The position numbers and the translations under genes are program-made. From positions 4,068,501 to 4,132,500 of the forward strand of contig NZ_CP150919.1 of the NCBI RefSeq assembly GCF_039909015.1: a stretch of DNA of 64,000 bases, read 5' to 3'. This document shows, piece by piece, positions 33,190 to 42,088 of this stretch. Positions within the stretch are counted from its first letter, which is position 1; each line of letters opens with the position of its first letter. The notes beneath the pieces were generated by a model. That model saw only the letters and a list, made by a program, of their open reading frames with translations. It did not search any database and was not told the origin of the DNA. The stretch comes from Pseudomonas grandcourensis. GTDB lineage: Bacteria > Pseudomonadota > Gammaproteobacteria > Pseudomonadales > Pseudomonadaceae.

Positions 33190-33819
33190 ATGGAAATCCG
33201 TAAACCGATTGTTTATATCGTTGACGACGACAAGGACCTGCGAACTTCACTCGCCTGGTTGCTGGAGTCGGTGAGCGTACAGGCGCAGTGCTTTGCCGGC
33301 GCCGAAGAGTTCCTCAGCCAGTACGACCCCAAGCAGCCCGCCTGCCTGGTGCTCGACGTGCGCATGCCGGAGACCAGCGGCTTCCAGTTGCAGGAAATCC
33401 TCAACCAGCGCGGCAGCACCCTGCCAACCATTTTCGTCTCGGCCCATGGTGATATTCCGATGTCGGTCACGGCGATGAAGAACGGCGCGCTGGATTTCGT
33501 CGAGAAGCCCTACAACCCGCAGCAGATGATCGACCGCATCCAGGCCGCGCTGAAGACCGCCGTGCACGCCCAGGCCGATCAGCAGCAGCGTCAGAACCTG
33601 CAAGGCAAGCTGGCACTGCTGACCAGCCGTGAGCGGGAAGTGTTGATGCTGGTGATCGATGGCAAGGCCAGCAAGGTGATTGCCCGGGAGCTGAACATCA
33701 GCGTGAAGACCGTTGACGTGCACCGCACCAAGATCAAGGAAAAGATGGGTGTGAGCAGCATCGCCATGCTGGTGCGCGAGGTGCTGCATTTGCCGGTGGA
33801 TGAGCCGGTGCGGCACTGA
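33190..33819 (+). CDS. Two-component response regulator, FixJ/LuxR type
   Basis: A 209-residue cytoplasmic regulator. The receiver domain (about 5-120) has acidic pocket VDDDKDL, phospho-acceptor Asp56 in LVLDVRMPE, and the conserved Lys in FVEKPYNPQQ. A C-terminal LuxR helix-turn-helix (about 140-200) reads LTSREREVLMLVIDGKASKVIARELNISVKTVDVHRTKIKEKMG. The FixJ-like layout resembles StyR and TtrR. Its likely kinase partner is encoded at 42193; the two genes bracket the iac genes, and a common 16-bp motif lies at both ends. It may therefore activate iac genes in response to indole-3-acetate. The ATG at 33190 is preferred; a GTG at 33178 is possible. Confidence 0.9.
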   Translation: MEIRKPIVYIVDDDKDLRTSLAWLLESVSVQAQCFAGAEEFLSQYDPKQPACLVLDVRMPETSGFQLQEILNQRGSTLPTIFVSAHGDIPMSVTAMKNGALDFVEKPYNPQQMIDRIQAALKTAVHAQADQQQRQNLQGKLALLTSREREVLMLVIDGKASKVIARELNISVKTVDVHRTKIKEKMGVSSIAMLVREVLHLPVDEPVRH

Positions 33820-33851
33820 GTACAGCCTTTAAATTCAGGGCGGCCGCTCGG

Positions 33852-33948
33852 CCGCCATCGCGGGCAAGCCCGCTCCCACAGGATCACCGTCGAACACAAA
33901 TTCTGAGCTCACTGAAGATCACTGTGGGAGCGGGTTTGCCCGCGATGA
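33852..33948. repeat. Inverted pair of REP elements (CGGGCAAGCCCGCTCCCACA type)
   Basis: Two opposed copies of a variant REP (CATCGCGGGCAAGCCCGC and GCGGGTTTGCCCGCGATG) lie between two convergent regulator genes. Confidence 0.85.
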
Positions 33949-33962
33949 ACGATAACGCGGTG

Positions 33963-34883
33963 TCAGACCTGGCTATACCGCTTGCGATAAGCCCCTGGCG
34001 ACACACCAAAGCGCGATTTGAACGCCGACGAGAAGTAGCTCGAATCCGAGAACCCCCACGCATAACACAGCGCCGAAAGCTTCTGCTCGACATCGGCGCG
34101 GCGCAGGTTTTCGGCGCAGAAGTCCAGGCGCCGATGCTTGATGTATTGCGCCACCACCAACCCGCGCTTGGAGAACATCCGGTACAGGCCGCGCACGGAA
34201 ATCCCGACTTCACGGGCGATCAGCTCGGGGCACAGTTCTTCGTCGCTCAGGTGCGCGTCGATGAAGGCGATGATCTTGCGAAATTGCCGCTCATGGGCGT
34301 CTGCACCGCAGTCCCGGGCGCTGATGCCCGGCAACAACAGGCTGGCCAGGGCATCGAGCACGGCTTCGCTTTCCTGCATGTCCAGCCCGTCCTGCTGACG
34401 GGTGTCCAGCACCAGCTTGTTGGCCATCGCCGCCAGGGGGCTGCCGGCCGCGATGCGCGTGGCGCAGTTGACGGCATTGAAGTGCGAACCGCGCTCGACC
34501 ACCTGGCGCGGCAAAATCAGCGACAGCTGTCGGCAATCGTCGTTGTAGATCATGTCGCTGGGACGGCTGGCGTCGATCAGGGCGATGTCGCCACAGCCCA
34601 GTTGCGCGCGGTTGTCGCCCTGCTCCAGTTGTGAGCTGCCACGCATCTGGAACACAGCGTAGTAGTGGCCGTCGCTGCTGGTGCTGACGTCCTTGCTGGT
34701 GCGGTACAAATGCACGTGCGCCATGTCGACCACACTCAGGTTGATCGCACCGCTGCGAAACTCCGTCAGTTCGCCGTAGAAATCGGTGTCCAGTGCCCGG
34801 GCATCGAAGCGCCCACAGGCCTGGTTCACCTGGCTCAACCAACTTTCGAACGCCTCGTTGCGCACCGTCGATGCTGTAATCAT
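33963..34883 (-). CDS. AraC-family activator, FeaR-like
   Basis: A 306-residue regulator. The N-terminal AraC-binding-like domain (about 45-190; YYAVFQMRGSSQLEQGDNRAQLGCGDIALIDASRPSDM) is followed by a C-terminal double helix-turn-helix (about 205-303; PELIAREVGISVRGLYRMFSKRG and CYAWGFSDSSYFSSAFKSRFGVSPGAYRKRY). The architecture and sequence style resemble FeaR, the activator of aromatic-amine oxidation in enteric bacteria. In this window a tryptamine/phenylethylamine-type dehydrogenase lies 10 kb away, so it may control those genes, the iac genes, or both. It lies downstream of iacF on the same strand (151-nt gap). No MarR-type IacR is seen in the cluster. Confidence 0.85.
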   Translation of the reverse strand: MITASTVRNEAFESWLSQVNQACGRFDARALDTDFYGELTEFRSGAINLSVVDMAHVHLYRTSKDVSTSSDGHYYAVFQMRGSSQLEQGDNRAQLGCGDIALIDASRPSDMIYNDDCRQLSLILPRQVVERGSHFNAVNCATRIAAGSPLAAMANKLVLDTRQQDGLDMQESEAVLDALASLLLPGISARDCGADAHERQFRKIIAFIDAHLSDEELCPELIAREVGISVRGLYRMFSKRGLVVAQYIKHRRLDFCAENLRRADVEQKLSALCYAWGFSDSSYFSSAFKSRFGVSPGAYRKRYSQV

Positions 34884-35034
34884 GTCCGCAAAGCCTCACG
34901 TTTTTGTTGTTATTTTTCGACCGCTTCATCGAGCGGTTCGTCAAAACGGTTGTTTCTGTAGCCATCTCCTCCTTCGACGGCCGCCGGGCGCCCATTCAAC
35001 AGGCTCCGGCCCAAGCTTTCCAGTCGACTTTCGG

Positions 35035-35985
35035 TTAAAGGTCCAATACCAGACGAGCGGAAAGCGCCCGTGATACACAGGCACAAATCTGCTTGTTGGA
35101 GGCCTTTTCCTTGTTCGACAGGCAGTTGTCGCGATGCTCCGGCAAGCCGTCCAGTACCTCGACGATGCACGTACCGCAGATGCCTTCGCGGCACTCGGTG
35201 TCGATGTCACAACCATGGGCTTGCAACACGTCGACCAGGCTAGCGTTGGCCGGCACTTGCAGCACCACGCCGGAACTGGCCAGTTCCACTTCGAACGTGC
35301 CGGCCGGGGCGCTGTTGGCGGCCGAGTCTGCGGCGAAGTGTTCCAGGTGAATCGCGTCGTCCAAGCGACTGCGGGACGCCACTTCCACCACTTTGTTCAT
35401 GAAGGGTGCCGGGCCGCAGGTGTAGACGTGGGCGGCGCTACCGGCACGCTCCAGGCATTCACTTAACGCTGCGTCGAGATCCGCGGGCTCCACGCCATAG
35501 TGAAACTCCACCGACTCAGCAAAGTTCGTCGCCAACAGTTCGGTAAACGCAGCGTACTGCGCCGAGCGCGCGAAATAGTGCAAGCGATACGGCTGGCCGC
35601 TTTCAGCCAGTTTGTAGGCCATGCTCAGCAGCGGCGTGACACCGATACCGGCGGCGAACAGCACATGTTCGCTGGCCGTTTCATCGAGGCGGAACAGGTT
35701 GCGCGGCGCACCCATTTCCAGCTCCATGCCCTCTTCCACTTGCTCGTGCAGCGCCAGCGAGCCACCCCGCGACAGGGCTTCTTTCTTCACCGCCACCAGA
35801 TACGCCCGGCGATCCTGTGGCGGGCTGCACAGCGAATACTGGCGGGTCACCCCGGTCGGCCCGGTCAGGTCGACGTGGGCACCCGGTTCATAGGTGTCGA
35901 GCGGCTGGCCGTCACTGCGCACGAGGCGAAAGGAACGGATATCCAGCGCTTCGTCGACGATCCTTTCGATCTTCACCTTCATCAT
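35035..35985 (-). CDS. iacF: Reductase of the Rieske dioxygenase (PDR type)
   Basis: A 316-residue class IA oxygenase reductase like phthalate dioxygenase reductase. The FMN/flavin domain comes first (TRQYSLCSP, residues about 48-56), then the NAD domain (HVLFAAGIGVTPLLSMA and TCGPAPFM), then a C-terminal plant-type 2Fe-2S ferredoxin with CREGICGTC and a final cysteine in HRDNCLS. It passes electrons from NADH to the IacCD dioxygenase. In described iac clusters this gene is iacF. It is separated from iacE by 204 nt holding a REP pair, so transcription may continue from iacE or start anew. Confidence 0.9.
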   Translation of the reverse strand: MMKVKIERIVDEALDIRSFRLVRSDGQPLDTYEPGAHVDLTGPTGVTRQYSLCSPPQDRRAYLVAVKKEALSRGGSLALHEQVEEGMELEMGAPRNLFRLDETASEHVLFAAGIGVTPLLSMAYKLAESGQPYRLHYFARSAQYAAFTELLATNFAESVEFHYGVEPADLDAALSECLERAGSAAHVYTCGPAPFMNKVVEVASRSRLDDAIHLEHFAADSAANSAPAGTFEVELASSGVVLQVPANASLVDVLQAHGCDIDTECREGICGTCIVEVLDGLPEHRDNCLSNKEKASNKQICACVSRALSARLVLDL

Positions 35986-36054
35986 TGCATCACCTGAATA
36001 CTGTTGTTTCGGTTAGTACGGACATTAAAAAATCTTCGATCCAGACCTGATCCC

Positions 36055-36168
36055 TGTGGCGAGGGGGCTTGCCCCCGTTCGGCTGCGCAGCAGTCGTAAA
36101 ATCTTCGTTGCTGCCGAAATTTTGGGGGCCGCTTTGCGACCCAACGGGGGCAAGCCCCCTCGCCACAA
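36055..36168. repeat. Long inverted repeat of the GGGGGCTTGCCCCC type
   Basis: The outer arms (TGTGGCGAGGGGGCTTGCCC and complement) enclose about 70 nt and each contains its own small hairpin. The same element occurs at 43697-43820, so the two copies flank the iacE-to-kinase block. Confidence 0.85.
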
Positions 36169-36189
36169 TGGATCGTGCACGGCGCAATC

Positions 36190-36930
36190 TCAGCGCATGA
36201 ACAAGCCGCCGTTGACGTCCATGCACGCGCCGGTCACGGAGGTCGCGTTATCGGCGATCAGCAGCAACACGCTGTCGGCGATGAATGCTGGATCACCGAG
36301 AGTGCCGGCCGGAATCATCTTGAGGATCTGCTCCAACCGCTCCGGAGCCACGCTTTCACGCACCACCGGCAAGTCCAGCGGACCCGGCGATATGCTGTTG
36401 ACCGTCACACCCTGGGGTGCCAGTTCACGGGCAAAGACCTTGGTCAGGGTCGCCACGCCGCCCTTGGCCGCCGCGTAATGCGCGCCGGTGGCGGTGCCGC
36501 CGTTCTGTCCGGCCAGGGACGCGATGTTGACGATGCGCCCGAAGCCGCGCTCGGCGAAGTGCGCGCCGAACACCTGGCAGGCAACAAAGGTGCCGCGCAG
36601 GTTGATCGCCATCGACTCGTCGAATTCTTCCGGCGTGATGTCCATCAGTGCCGCGACTTTCGACACGCCAGCGTTGTTCACCAGAATGTCAGTGCCGCCC
36701 CAGTGCGCGGCGAGCAGTTCGCGGGCACGCTGGAAGTCGGCCTTGCTACGTACATCCAGCTCGATGGCCAAGGCGCTGGCGCCGCTGCCATCGAGTTCCA
36801 AAGCCAGTTGCTGCACGCCATCAAGGCGCACATCCGCCAGGCCGACGCGATAACCCGCCGCGTGCAGACGGCGGGCGATGCACTCGCCCAGTCCACGCGA
36901 GGCACCCGTTACAAGGGCTACTCGACTCAT
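36190..36930 (-). CDS. iacE: Short-chain dehydrogenase of the iac pathway
   Basis: A 246-residue NAD(P)-dependent SDR. The cofactor motif is GASRGLGE near residues 9-16, NNAG is present at about 87-90, and the catalytic Tyr/Lys lie in HYAAAKGG. In iac clusters IacE acts on the oxidised indole-acetate intermediate between IacA and the IacCD dioxygenase. The start at 36930 is close after the IacD stop (10-nt gap), fitting one operon. Length is normal for the family. Assignment relies on operon position as well as family. Confidence 0.88.
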   Translation of the reverse strand: MSRVALVTGASRGLGECIARRLHAAGYRVGLADVRLDGVQQLALELDGSGASALAIELDVRSKADFQRARELLAAHWGGTDILVNNAGVSKVAALMDITPEEFDESMAINLRGTFVACQVFGAHFAERGFGRIVNIASLAGQNGGTATGAHYAAAKGGVATLTKVFARELAPQGVTVNSISPGPLDLPVVRESVAPERLEQILKMIPAGTLGDPAFIADSVLLLIADNATSVTGACMDVNGGLFMR

Positions 36931-36940
36931 GATGTAGCCC

Positions 36941-37441
36941 TCACAGAAGGAAACCGAGCGCGCTCAGGCTGTCGGTGGAGTTGATCAGCCGCACCACTTT
37001 GCGTTCCAGGGTCGGCACGCCGTCGGTGAAACGAATACGGTGGTTCAGGTCGGCCACGAACGGCGTGTGCACGCCGCGCTTGTAGGCGTAGAGCAACTGC
37101 GCCGAGTTCACCTCAACGATGTCGCCGGCCGCTTCCACCAGGCGGAAACGCGAGATGGTGCGGATGGTTTTAGCTGCATCCACCGCCGACGGCGAGTAGC
37201 CGGCGGTCAGGCGTTCGATGCGCAAATCACGCATGCGCGCATCGTCGTAGGCGTAGTTCAGGGTCGCCTCGAAATCTTCGGTGTCCGGGTCGATCGGCAC
37301 GATGTACTTGCCGCTTTCGCTCCACAGGGTCGCCCATTCGGCGTAGTTCTTATGGTCGAGCAGTTCGGCTTCGCGCCAGATGAATTCGATGGCCTGGGCC
37401 AACGGGCCGGAAAAACCATTCAGGGTGTCGTGATTGCTCAT
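36941..37441 (-). CDS. iacD: Ring-hydroxylating dioxygenase beta subunit
   Basis: A 166-residue small subunit of the NTF2/SnoaL-like fold (EFIWREAELLDHKNYAEWATLWSESGKYIVPID, then RFRLVEAAGDIVEVNSAQLLYAYKRGV and FTDGVPTLERKVVRLINSTDSLSALGFLL). It is structural and pairs with the catalytic alpha subunit. The start at 37441 overlaps the stop of iacC as ATGA; a longer frame is rejected. In the iac route, IacCD convert the oxidised indole-acetate intermediate to catechol. Confidence 0.9.
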   Translation of the reverse strand: MSNHDTLNGFSGPLAQAIEFIWREAELLDHKNYAEWATLWSESGKYIVPIDPDTEDFEATLNYAYDDARMRDLRIERLTAGYSPSAVDAAKTIRTISRFRLVEAAGDIVEVNSAQLLYAYKRGVHTPFVADLNHRIRFTDGVPTLERKVVRLINSTDSLSALGFLL

Positions 37442-38721
37442 TGGCTCATCATCCTTTTCCACATGTCGTAGGCACCGCGCATGCCGCCTTCGTCGGTGGC
37501 GTGGCTGACCTTGTCGCCGTTTTCAGCGGTGATTTCGCGGTTCAGGCCGCGGTTGACCAGGATCGGCGCATCGACGCCGGCATACGAGCCGCGCTGCACG
37601 CGGTCCCAGGCTTCGGCATCGTCAGGGCTGCCGAAACCGAACGGGCCCTGGAAGTGTTCGTGGATGCGCATGCGTTCGCGGTTGGCGATTTCCGGGCCGC
37701 CGTCCATGCCCAGGGCCACGTGGCGGATCTCGGTTTCGGTAACCGACACCGGGCGCAGCACGCGGAAGAACGACATCGACATCGCCACGTTCGGGAACAG
37801 GTTCAGGTTGAAACCGGCGCCGTGCAACGAGCGCACGATGCGACGAACCTGATCGGCCGACATGGTTTTCGACAGCTCTTCAGTCACATGGGCGAAGCGC
37901 TCCTGCAACTGTTCGGTGCCGTCGTCGTGATCGAGGTCGACGTGCTCCGGCACCATGACCATCACGCTGTGGCCGTTGCCGAGCGAATGGGTCACGGCTT
38001 GTTCGTCGGTCATGAACGAGAGCATTTCCGAGGTTTCTTCATCCACCGACGACATGAACGACTTGTGCACGATCGGGAAGTGGTAACCGTCGGTGGTGTT
38101 TTCCAGCTGGATCTTCCAGTTGCCCTTGAAGCTGAACTTGTGCTCGCCCTGGGTCTTGATCGGGTAGCCGGCGCCCTGCTTCATGAACAGGTCCATCCAG
38201 TGCTTGGCCCCGCCGAGGAAGTCTTCCAGCGGTTCGATCTCGTCGTTGTAGCTGGCGAAGACCATGCCGGCGTAGCTTTCGACGCGCAGGCTGGTGAGCG
38301 GCAGTTCGGATTTCTCCAGGATGCCTTCGTAGCCATCCGGATACGGCAGCGCACGCAGCTTGCCGTCCAGGCCATAGGACCAGCTGTGGTACGGGCAGGT
38401 GAAACCGGTGGCGTTGCCCTTGTGCTTCTCGCACACGGTGGCGCCACGGTGCCGGCAACGGTTTTCCAGCACGTTGATGTTGTTCTTCTTGTCGCGCACG
38501 ACGATCACCGGGCGACGGCCGATCATGGCGGTCTTGAAGTCGCCGCTGTTGCGCACTTCGCTTTCGTGGGCAACCCACACCCAGGTGCGGTAGAAAATCT
38601 TGTCCAGCTCGGCTTCGAACAGCGCCGGGTCGTTGTACAGCGAGACGTCGACGCGGTCATGCTGGACCAGGTCTTCGGGGCTTTTCGACGATGCGATCAG
38701 CTGATATTCATGAGTGCTCAT
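37438..38721 (-). CDS. iacC: Ring-hydroxylating dioxygenase alpha subunit (Rieske)
   Basis: A 427-residue catalytic subunit. The Rieske 2Fe-2S ligands are Cys89/His91 (NRCRHRG) and Cys109/His112 (CPYHSW). The mononuclear iron site shows Asp211, His214 and His219 in TTDGYHFPIVH. With IacD and the reductase IacF it should oxygenate the oxidised indole-acetate intermediate and release catechol. It has a good ribosome-binding site (GGAGAACCGC before ATG at 38721) and is translationally coupled to iacD. The family also includes anthranilate and benzoate dioxygenases, but the complete set of iac neighbours makes the iac role most likely. Confidence 0.93.
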   Translation of the reverse strand: MSTHEYQLIASSKSPEDLVQHDRVDVSLYNDPALFEAELDKIFYRTWVWVAHESEVRNSGDFKTAMIGRRPVIVVRDKKNNINVLENRCRHRGATVCEKHKGNATGFTCPYHSWSYGLDGKLRALPYPDGYEGILEKSELPLTSLRVESYAGMVFASYNDEIEPLEDFLGGAKHWMDLFMKQGAGYPIKTQGEHKFSFKGNWKIQLENTTDGYHFPIVHKSFMSSVDEETSEMLSFMTDEQAVTHSLGNGHSVMVMVPEHVDLDHDDGTEQLQERFAHVTEELSKTMSADQVRRIVRSLHGAGFNLNLFPNVAMSMSFFRVLRPVSVTETEIRHVALGMDGGPEIANRERMRIHEHFQGPFGFGSPDDAEAWDRVQRGSYAGVDAPILVNRGLNREITAENGDKVSHATDEGGMRGAYDMWKRMMSQ

Positions 38722-38757
38722 GCGGTTCTCCTCATGGCTTCTTTTTATGATTTGTTG

Positions 38758-39888
38758 TTAGCCGCGTGTACCGGCCATGCTCTGTTGCAACTGCGCACCG
38801 AAGGCGCAGACCAGTTCGTCCTGACCTTTACGGCCAACGATTTGCAGGCCGACCTTCAGCCCGCCGCAGTCGAGTTCCACCGGCACCGTCAGGGCCGGGT
38901 GGCCGCTGAGGTTGAAAGGCCGTACCAGCGGGGTCATGCCGGCCACGGCTTTGCTACCGGCGCGGGCTTCGCTGAGGGTCGGCGGCAGGCTCGGCAGCGT
39001 CGGCAGCAGCAGTACGGCAAAGTCTTCCAGCGCCGCGTCCACTTGTTGGGTGAAGGCTGTGCGCACGGCTTCGGCCTCGGCCAAGTCTTGGCGCGTGGTG
39101 CGGCTGGCCGCCAGCAGACGTGTTTCCACATCGGCGCCGATCAGGCCCTTGCCGGTCAGATGGCCGAACGCCGCCCAGTTTTCGAAATTGATCACGGTCA
39201 GGCCGGCCGCGAACGCTGCTTCGAACTCGCTCAGGTGCAGGTTGCTGCGACGCCAGCCAGCGCGGTCGGCGGCAGCTCCGAGACTTGCTTGCAGATGCGC
39301 ATCGCAGGCCACCTCGAGAAAGCCGACCCTGGCGCCGTCACCTGGCAGGCCTTGAGCGGTAAAGCCCGGGCAGATCACCTGCATCGCGGCGATCAGGTCG
39401 TCCATGCTTTTGGCGAACGGCCCGACGCAATCGAGGCTGGATTCCAGCGGATGGGCGCCGACACGGCTGACGCGACCATAAGTCGGCTTGAGCCCGGCAA
39501 TCCCGCAGCAGGCTGCCGGCACCCGCACCGAACCACCGGTATCGGTGCCGATGGCGATGTCCGCCAAACCGGCGGCAACCGCCGAAGCCGAACCGCTGGA
39601 CGAGCCGCCAGGAACACGGTCCGGCGCTTGCGGATTGATCGGTGTGCCGGTCCAGTCATTGATGCCGGTCACGCCGAACGCCAGTTCATGCAGGTTGGTC
39701 TTGCCGACGATCTGCCAGCCGGCGTCGAGGATTGCGTCGACCACTTCGGCGTTTTTCGTCGCCGCCGGAGCATCGGCAAACGCGCGGCTGCCCGAGCAGG
39801 TCGGATGGCCGGCGATGTCGATGGAGTCCTTGATGGCGACGCGCTTGCCGTTGCCGCCGAGGAGGAATTCGCTGATGAACGTACTCAT
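38758..39888 (-). CDS. iacH: Amidase-signature hydrolase of the iac cluster
   Basis: A 376-residue amidase-signature protein, shorter than many amidases. It has the catalytic lysine region GKRVAIKDSIDIAG and the Ser-rich motif GGSSSGSASAVAAG, followed by DTGGSVRVPAACCGIAGLKPTYGRVS with the catalytic serine. In iac clusters this gene is iacH; a role on an amide or related intermediate is proposed but poorly defined. The start at 39888 overlaps the iacI stop as ATGA. Between it and iacC there is only a 36-nt gap. Confidence 0.88.
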   Translation of the reverse strand: MSTFISEFLLGGNGKRVAIKDSIDIAGHPTCSGSRAFADAPAATKNAEVVDAILDAGWQIVGKTNLHELAFGVTGINDWTGTPINPQAPDRVPGGSSSGSASAVAAGLADIAIGTDTGGSVRVPAACCGIAGLKPTYGRVSRVGAHPLESSLDCVGPFAKSMDDLIAAMQVICPGFTAQGLPGDGARVGFLEVACDAHLQASLGAAADRAGWRRSNLHLSEFEAAFAAGLTVINFENWAAFGHLTGKGLIGADVETRLLAASRTTRQDLAEAEAVRTAFTQQVDAALEDFAVLLLPTLPSLPPTLSEARAGSKAVAGMTPLVRPFNLSGHPALTVPVELDCGGLKVGLQIVGRKGQDELVCAFGAQLQQSMAGTRG

Positions 39889-40391
39889 GCGCCCGCTCCC
39901 AAGGTGAAGAGCTCCGTATTGAACAGCCGTTGCGTACGGAAATGCGCGATCAGCCAGACGCCGTCGACGCAACGAAAATCGATGTTCAGCCGAGTGCCGA
40001 ACAGCTCGTTGCGGCCATCGGCGTAAGTCGAGATCTGCTGCATGATCCACTGCCCCTGCGCTGCCTTGCCGTCGACCACAATCGACTCGCTGGTGAGGTA
40101 ATGCAGGTTCAGCTTGAAGTGGTCGGACGGCGGCAGATAACCGCCGACAAACGCCGCCACCGCCTCACGCCCCTGGTGCTGGCCGAAGGTTTGTGCGGTC
40201 TGGGTGCCGAGGCCTTCCCAGATCGCATCCTCGGTGAACAACTGCGCCAACTGGCTCAGATGAACCGCCGCCCGCGGCACGTCGCACAGGTCCATGTAGC
40301 GCGCCATCAGGCGACGCACTGCGCTTTCCCCTTCGAGCTTCGCCAGATCCCCTTCGAGCGTCGCCAAACGCTGCAGCAAGGCCTCATTCAT
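39885..40391 (-). CDS. iacI: SnoaL/NTF2-like protein of the iac cluster
   Basis: A 168-residue protein with a SnoaL-like fold (ESAVRRLMARYMDLCDVPRAAVHLSQLAQLFTEDAIWEGLG, DGVWLIAHFRTQRLFNTELF). Such proteins are small hydrolases, isomerases or binding proteins. In iac operons the equivalent gene is iacI; its biochemical role in indole-3-acetate turnover is not firmly established. It sits 3 nt after the iacB stop and is coupled to iacH by a 4-nt overlap. Confidence 0.85.
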   Translation of the reverse strand: MNEALLQRLATLEGDLAKLEGESAVRRLMARYMDLCDVPRAAVHLSQLAQLFTEDAIWEGLGTQTAQTFGQHQGREAVAAFVGGYLPPSDHFKLNLHYLTSESIVVDGKAAQGQWIMQQISTYADGRNELFGTRLNIDFRCVDGVWLIAHFRTQRLFNTELFTLGAGA

Positions 40392-40394
40392 GGC

Positions 40395-40766
40395 TTACAC
40401 CTTGGCCGCATCAGGAATGGTCAACGGGCGGCCGATGCGCGCTTCGATCTTGGCGTAGCGCCACAGACTGTATTGGCCGACCGGCGTGGTGCGGAACAGG
40501 TTGCAGGCGTCGATCACCGACTGGTGGCAGTCGACGTCGGCCATGATGTACACGGTCCATGGCGAGGTGGTGGACGGGCCGACCATCAGGCGGTCGTCAT
40601 CCATCGCGCCGAGCACGGTGATGCCGGGCATGGCGCCGAGGTCACCCATCATCTGGCTGAAGCCTTTCCACACGCTCAGGCCTTCGCCGGTGGGCAGGTC
40701 GAAAAAGTTCTGGGTGATGCCGATGCAGAAGACGACGCGCAATGGCTCTTGGGTGGTTTGCGACAT
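40395..40766 (-). CDS. iacB: Small conserved protein of the iac cluster
   Basis: A 123-residue cytoplasmic protein of dimeric alpha-beta-barrel style (CIGITQNFFDLPTGEGLSVWKGFSQMMGDLG; SPWTVYIMADVDCHQSVIDACNLFRTTPVGQYSLWRYAKIEARIGRPL). The order iacA-iacB-iacI-iacH-iacC-iacD-iacE is as in the Pseudomonas putida 1290 cluster, which supports the name. The role is not well defined in the literature. It has a clear AAGGAATCGCACCC ribosome-binding region. Confidence 0.85.
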   Translation of the reverse strand: MSQTTQEPLRVVFCIGITQNFFDLPTGEGLSVWKGFSQMMGDLGAMPGITVLGAMDDDRLMVGPSTTSPWTVYIMADVDCHQSVIDACNLFRTTPVGQYSLWRYAKIEARIGRPLTIPDAAKV

Positions 40767-40797
40767 GGGTGCGATTCCTTGAAAAAGTAATGGGGAT

Positions 40798-41961
40798 TCA
40801 GATGTAGCCCGGGAACGGCGGGACGCCGAGGAACACCGAGCCGGCGCCGTCGTACAGGCCTTCGCTGAGGAAGGCGTGCTGGGTCACCACCATCGAGTCG
40901 CGCAGGTAGCGTTGCAGCGGATGGCGCAGGTAAATGGCGGTGGTGCCGGCCAGGCTGTAGGCGCTCTGCACCACCTCGGCACCGGCCTGGGACACATGAA
41001 TCGCCGACAGGCGCAGCAGGCTGGTCTGCTCCGGCGTGACCGGGTTGCCGGCCAGGATCGAGTTCCACACCTGCTCAGTGGCGCTGTAGAAGAAACCGCG
41101 CGCGGCGCTGAGCTTGGCTTCAGCCTTGGCGATCTCGATGCGCACGTAGGCGCGGTCGGACAATTTCGGCGCGCCGGTGATGCCGCTGCCGCCAGCCATG
41201 CGGCTGATTTCGTCAAGGGCTGCACGGGCCAGGCCGAGGTTGACCACTGCCAGCACTTGCGCGGCGTAGGCGATCGACGGGTAGCGGAACAGCGGCTCGT
41301 CGATGGTCGCGGCACCGCCACGGATGAACGTCCAGCGCTCGTCAACGCGTTTATCACTCACTCGCAGGTCATGGCTGCCGGTGCCTTTGAGGCCGACCAC
41401 TTCCCAGTTCTCGACGATGTCTACCTGCTCTGGGCGAAATACAGCGGTGCGCGGCTTGCCGCCGGCGGCGCCGATGCCAACGCCCAACAGGTCTGCGCCT
41501 TTGCAACCGCTGGCGAATTTCCAGGTGCCGTTGACCTGATAGCCGCCTTCCACGGCCTCGGCCGGTTGCAAGGGGAACAGGCCGCCGGCGAACACCAGGT
41601 CAGGGCTTTCGGCGTAGAGCTCAGCCAGGGTTTCGCGCGGCAAGGCTGCCAGGTAGACACCGGCGCTGCCGAAGCTGGCCACCCAGCCCGCCGAGCCGTC
41701 GGCTTCGGAGATGCGCTCGACCATTTGCAGGAACAGCGACGGTGCCAGCGCATCGCCGCCGAAGCATTTCGGCGTGGCGGCGCGAAAAATGCCCACCTGC
41801 TTGAAGCGCTCGATCATGTCCCGAGGCACGTGGGAGCCGGCGTCGAATTCTTCGCGACGCTGGCGAACCTCATCCAGCACTTGCTGAAATAGCTGACTCT
41901 CGACCATTGGCACGACCGGGGCGGACACAGGGTCTTGTTGCGCGACAGCTGAACGCAGCAT
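40798..41961 (-). CDS. iacA: Indole-3-acetate monooxygenase, acyl-CoA dehydrogenase fold
   Basis: A 387-residue flavin-dependent oxygenase that starts indole-3-acetate breakdown. It uses reduced flavin from IacG. Visible family features are the N-terminal helical domain (MIERFKQVGIFRAATPKCFGGDALAPSLFLQMVERISEADGSAGWVASFG), beta domain (GTWKFASGCKGADLLGVG, WEVVGLKGTGSHDLRVSDK), and helical C-terminus (LAGTTAIYLRHPLQRYLRDSMVVTQHAFLSEGLYDGAGSVFLG), as in the group D flavin monooxygenase-like branch. First gene of the iac operon; the ATG at 41961 follows GGAGAACTAGCCC. A motif shared with the iacG promoter region lies about 130 nt upstream. Its divergent neighbour is a PAS histidine kinase. Confidence 0.93.
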   Translation of the reverse strand: MLRSAVAQQDPVSAPVVPMVESQLFQQVLDEVRQRREEFDAGSHVPRDMIERFKQVGIFRAATPKCFGGDALAPSLFLQMVERISEADGSAGWVASFGSAGVYLAALPRETLAELYAESPDLVFAGGLFPLQPAEAVEGGYQVNGTWKFASGCKGADLLGVGIGAAGGKPRTAVFRPEQVDIVENWEVVGLKGTGSHDLRVSDKRVDERWTFIRGGAATIDEPLFRYPSIAYAAQVLAVVNLGLARAALDEISRMAGGSGITGAPKLSDRAYVRIEIAKAEAKLSAARGFFYSATEQVWNSILAGNPVTPEQTSLLRLSAIHVSQAGAEVVQSAYSLAGTTAIYLRHPLQRYLRDSMVVTQHAFLSEGLYDGAGSVFLGVPPFPGYI

Positions 41962-42088
41962 GGGCTAGTTCTCCGTTTTGTTTATTGTTAGTGGGGCTGA
42001 ACCGAGAGGAGGCGTGGCTGCCCTTGCATTGCGGTCCAGTGTAAAAACCGCGTCCCGGCACAACTATTGGTGCGTGCAGCCCCCCGAC

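Noticed and set aside
37441..40026. Very long open frame on the plus strand (about 860 codons)
   Set aside because: It is antisense to iacD/iacC/iacH, which have clear family motifs. Long antisense frames are normal in GC-rich DNA with strong codon bias.
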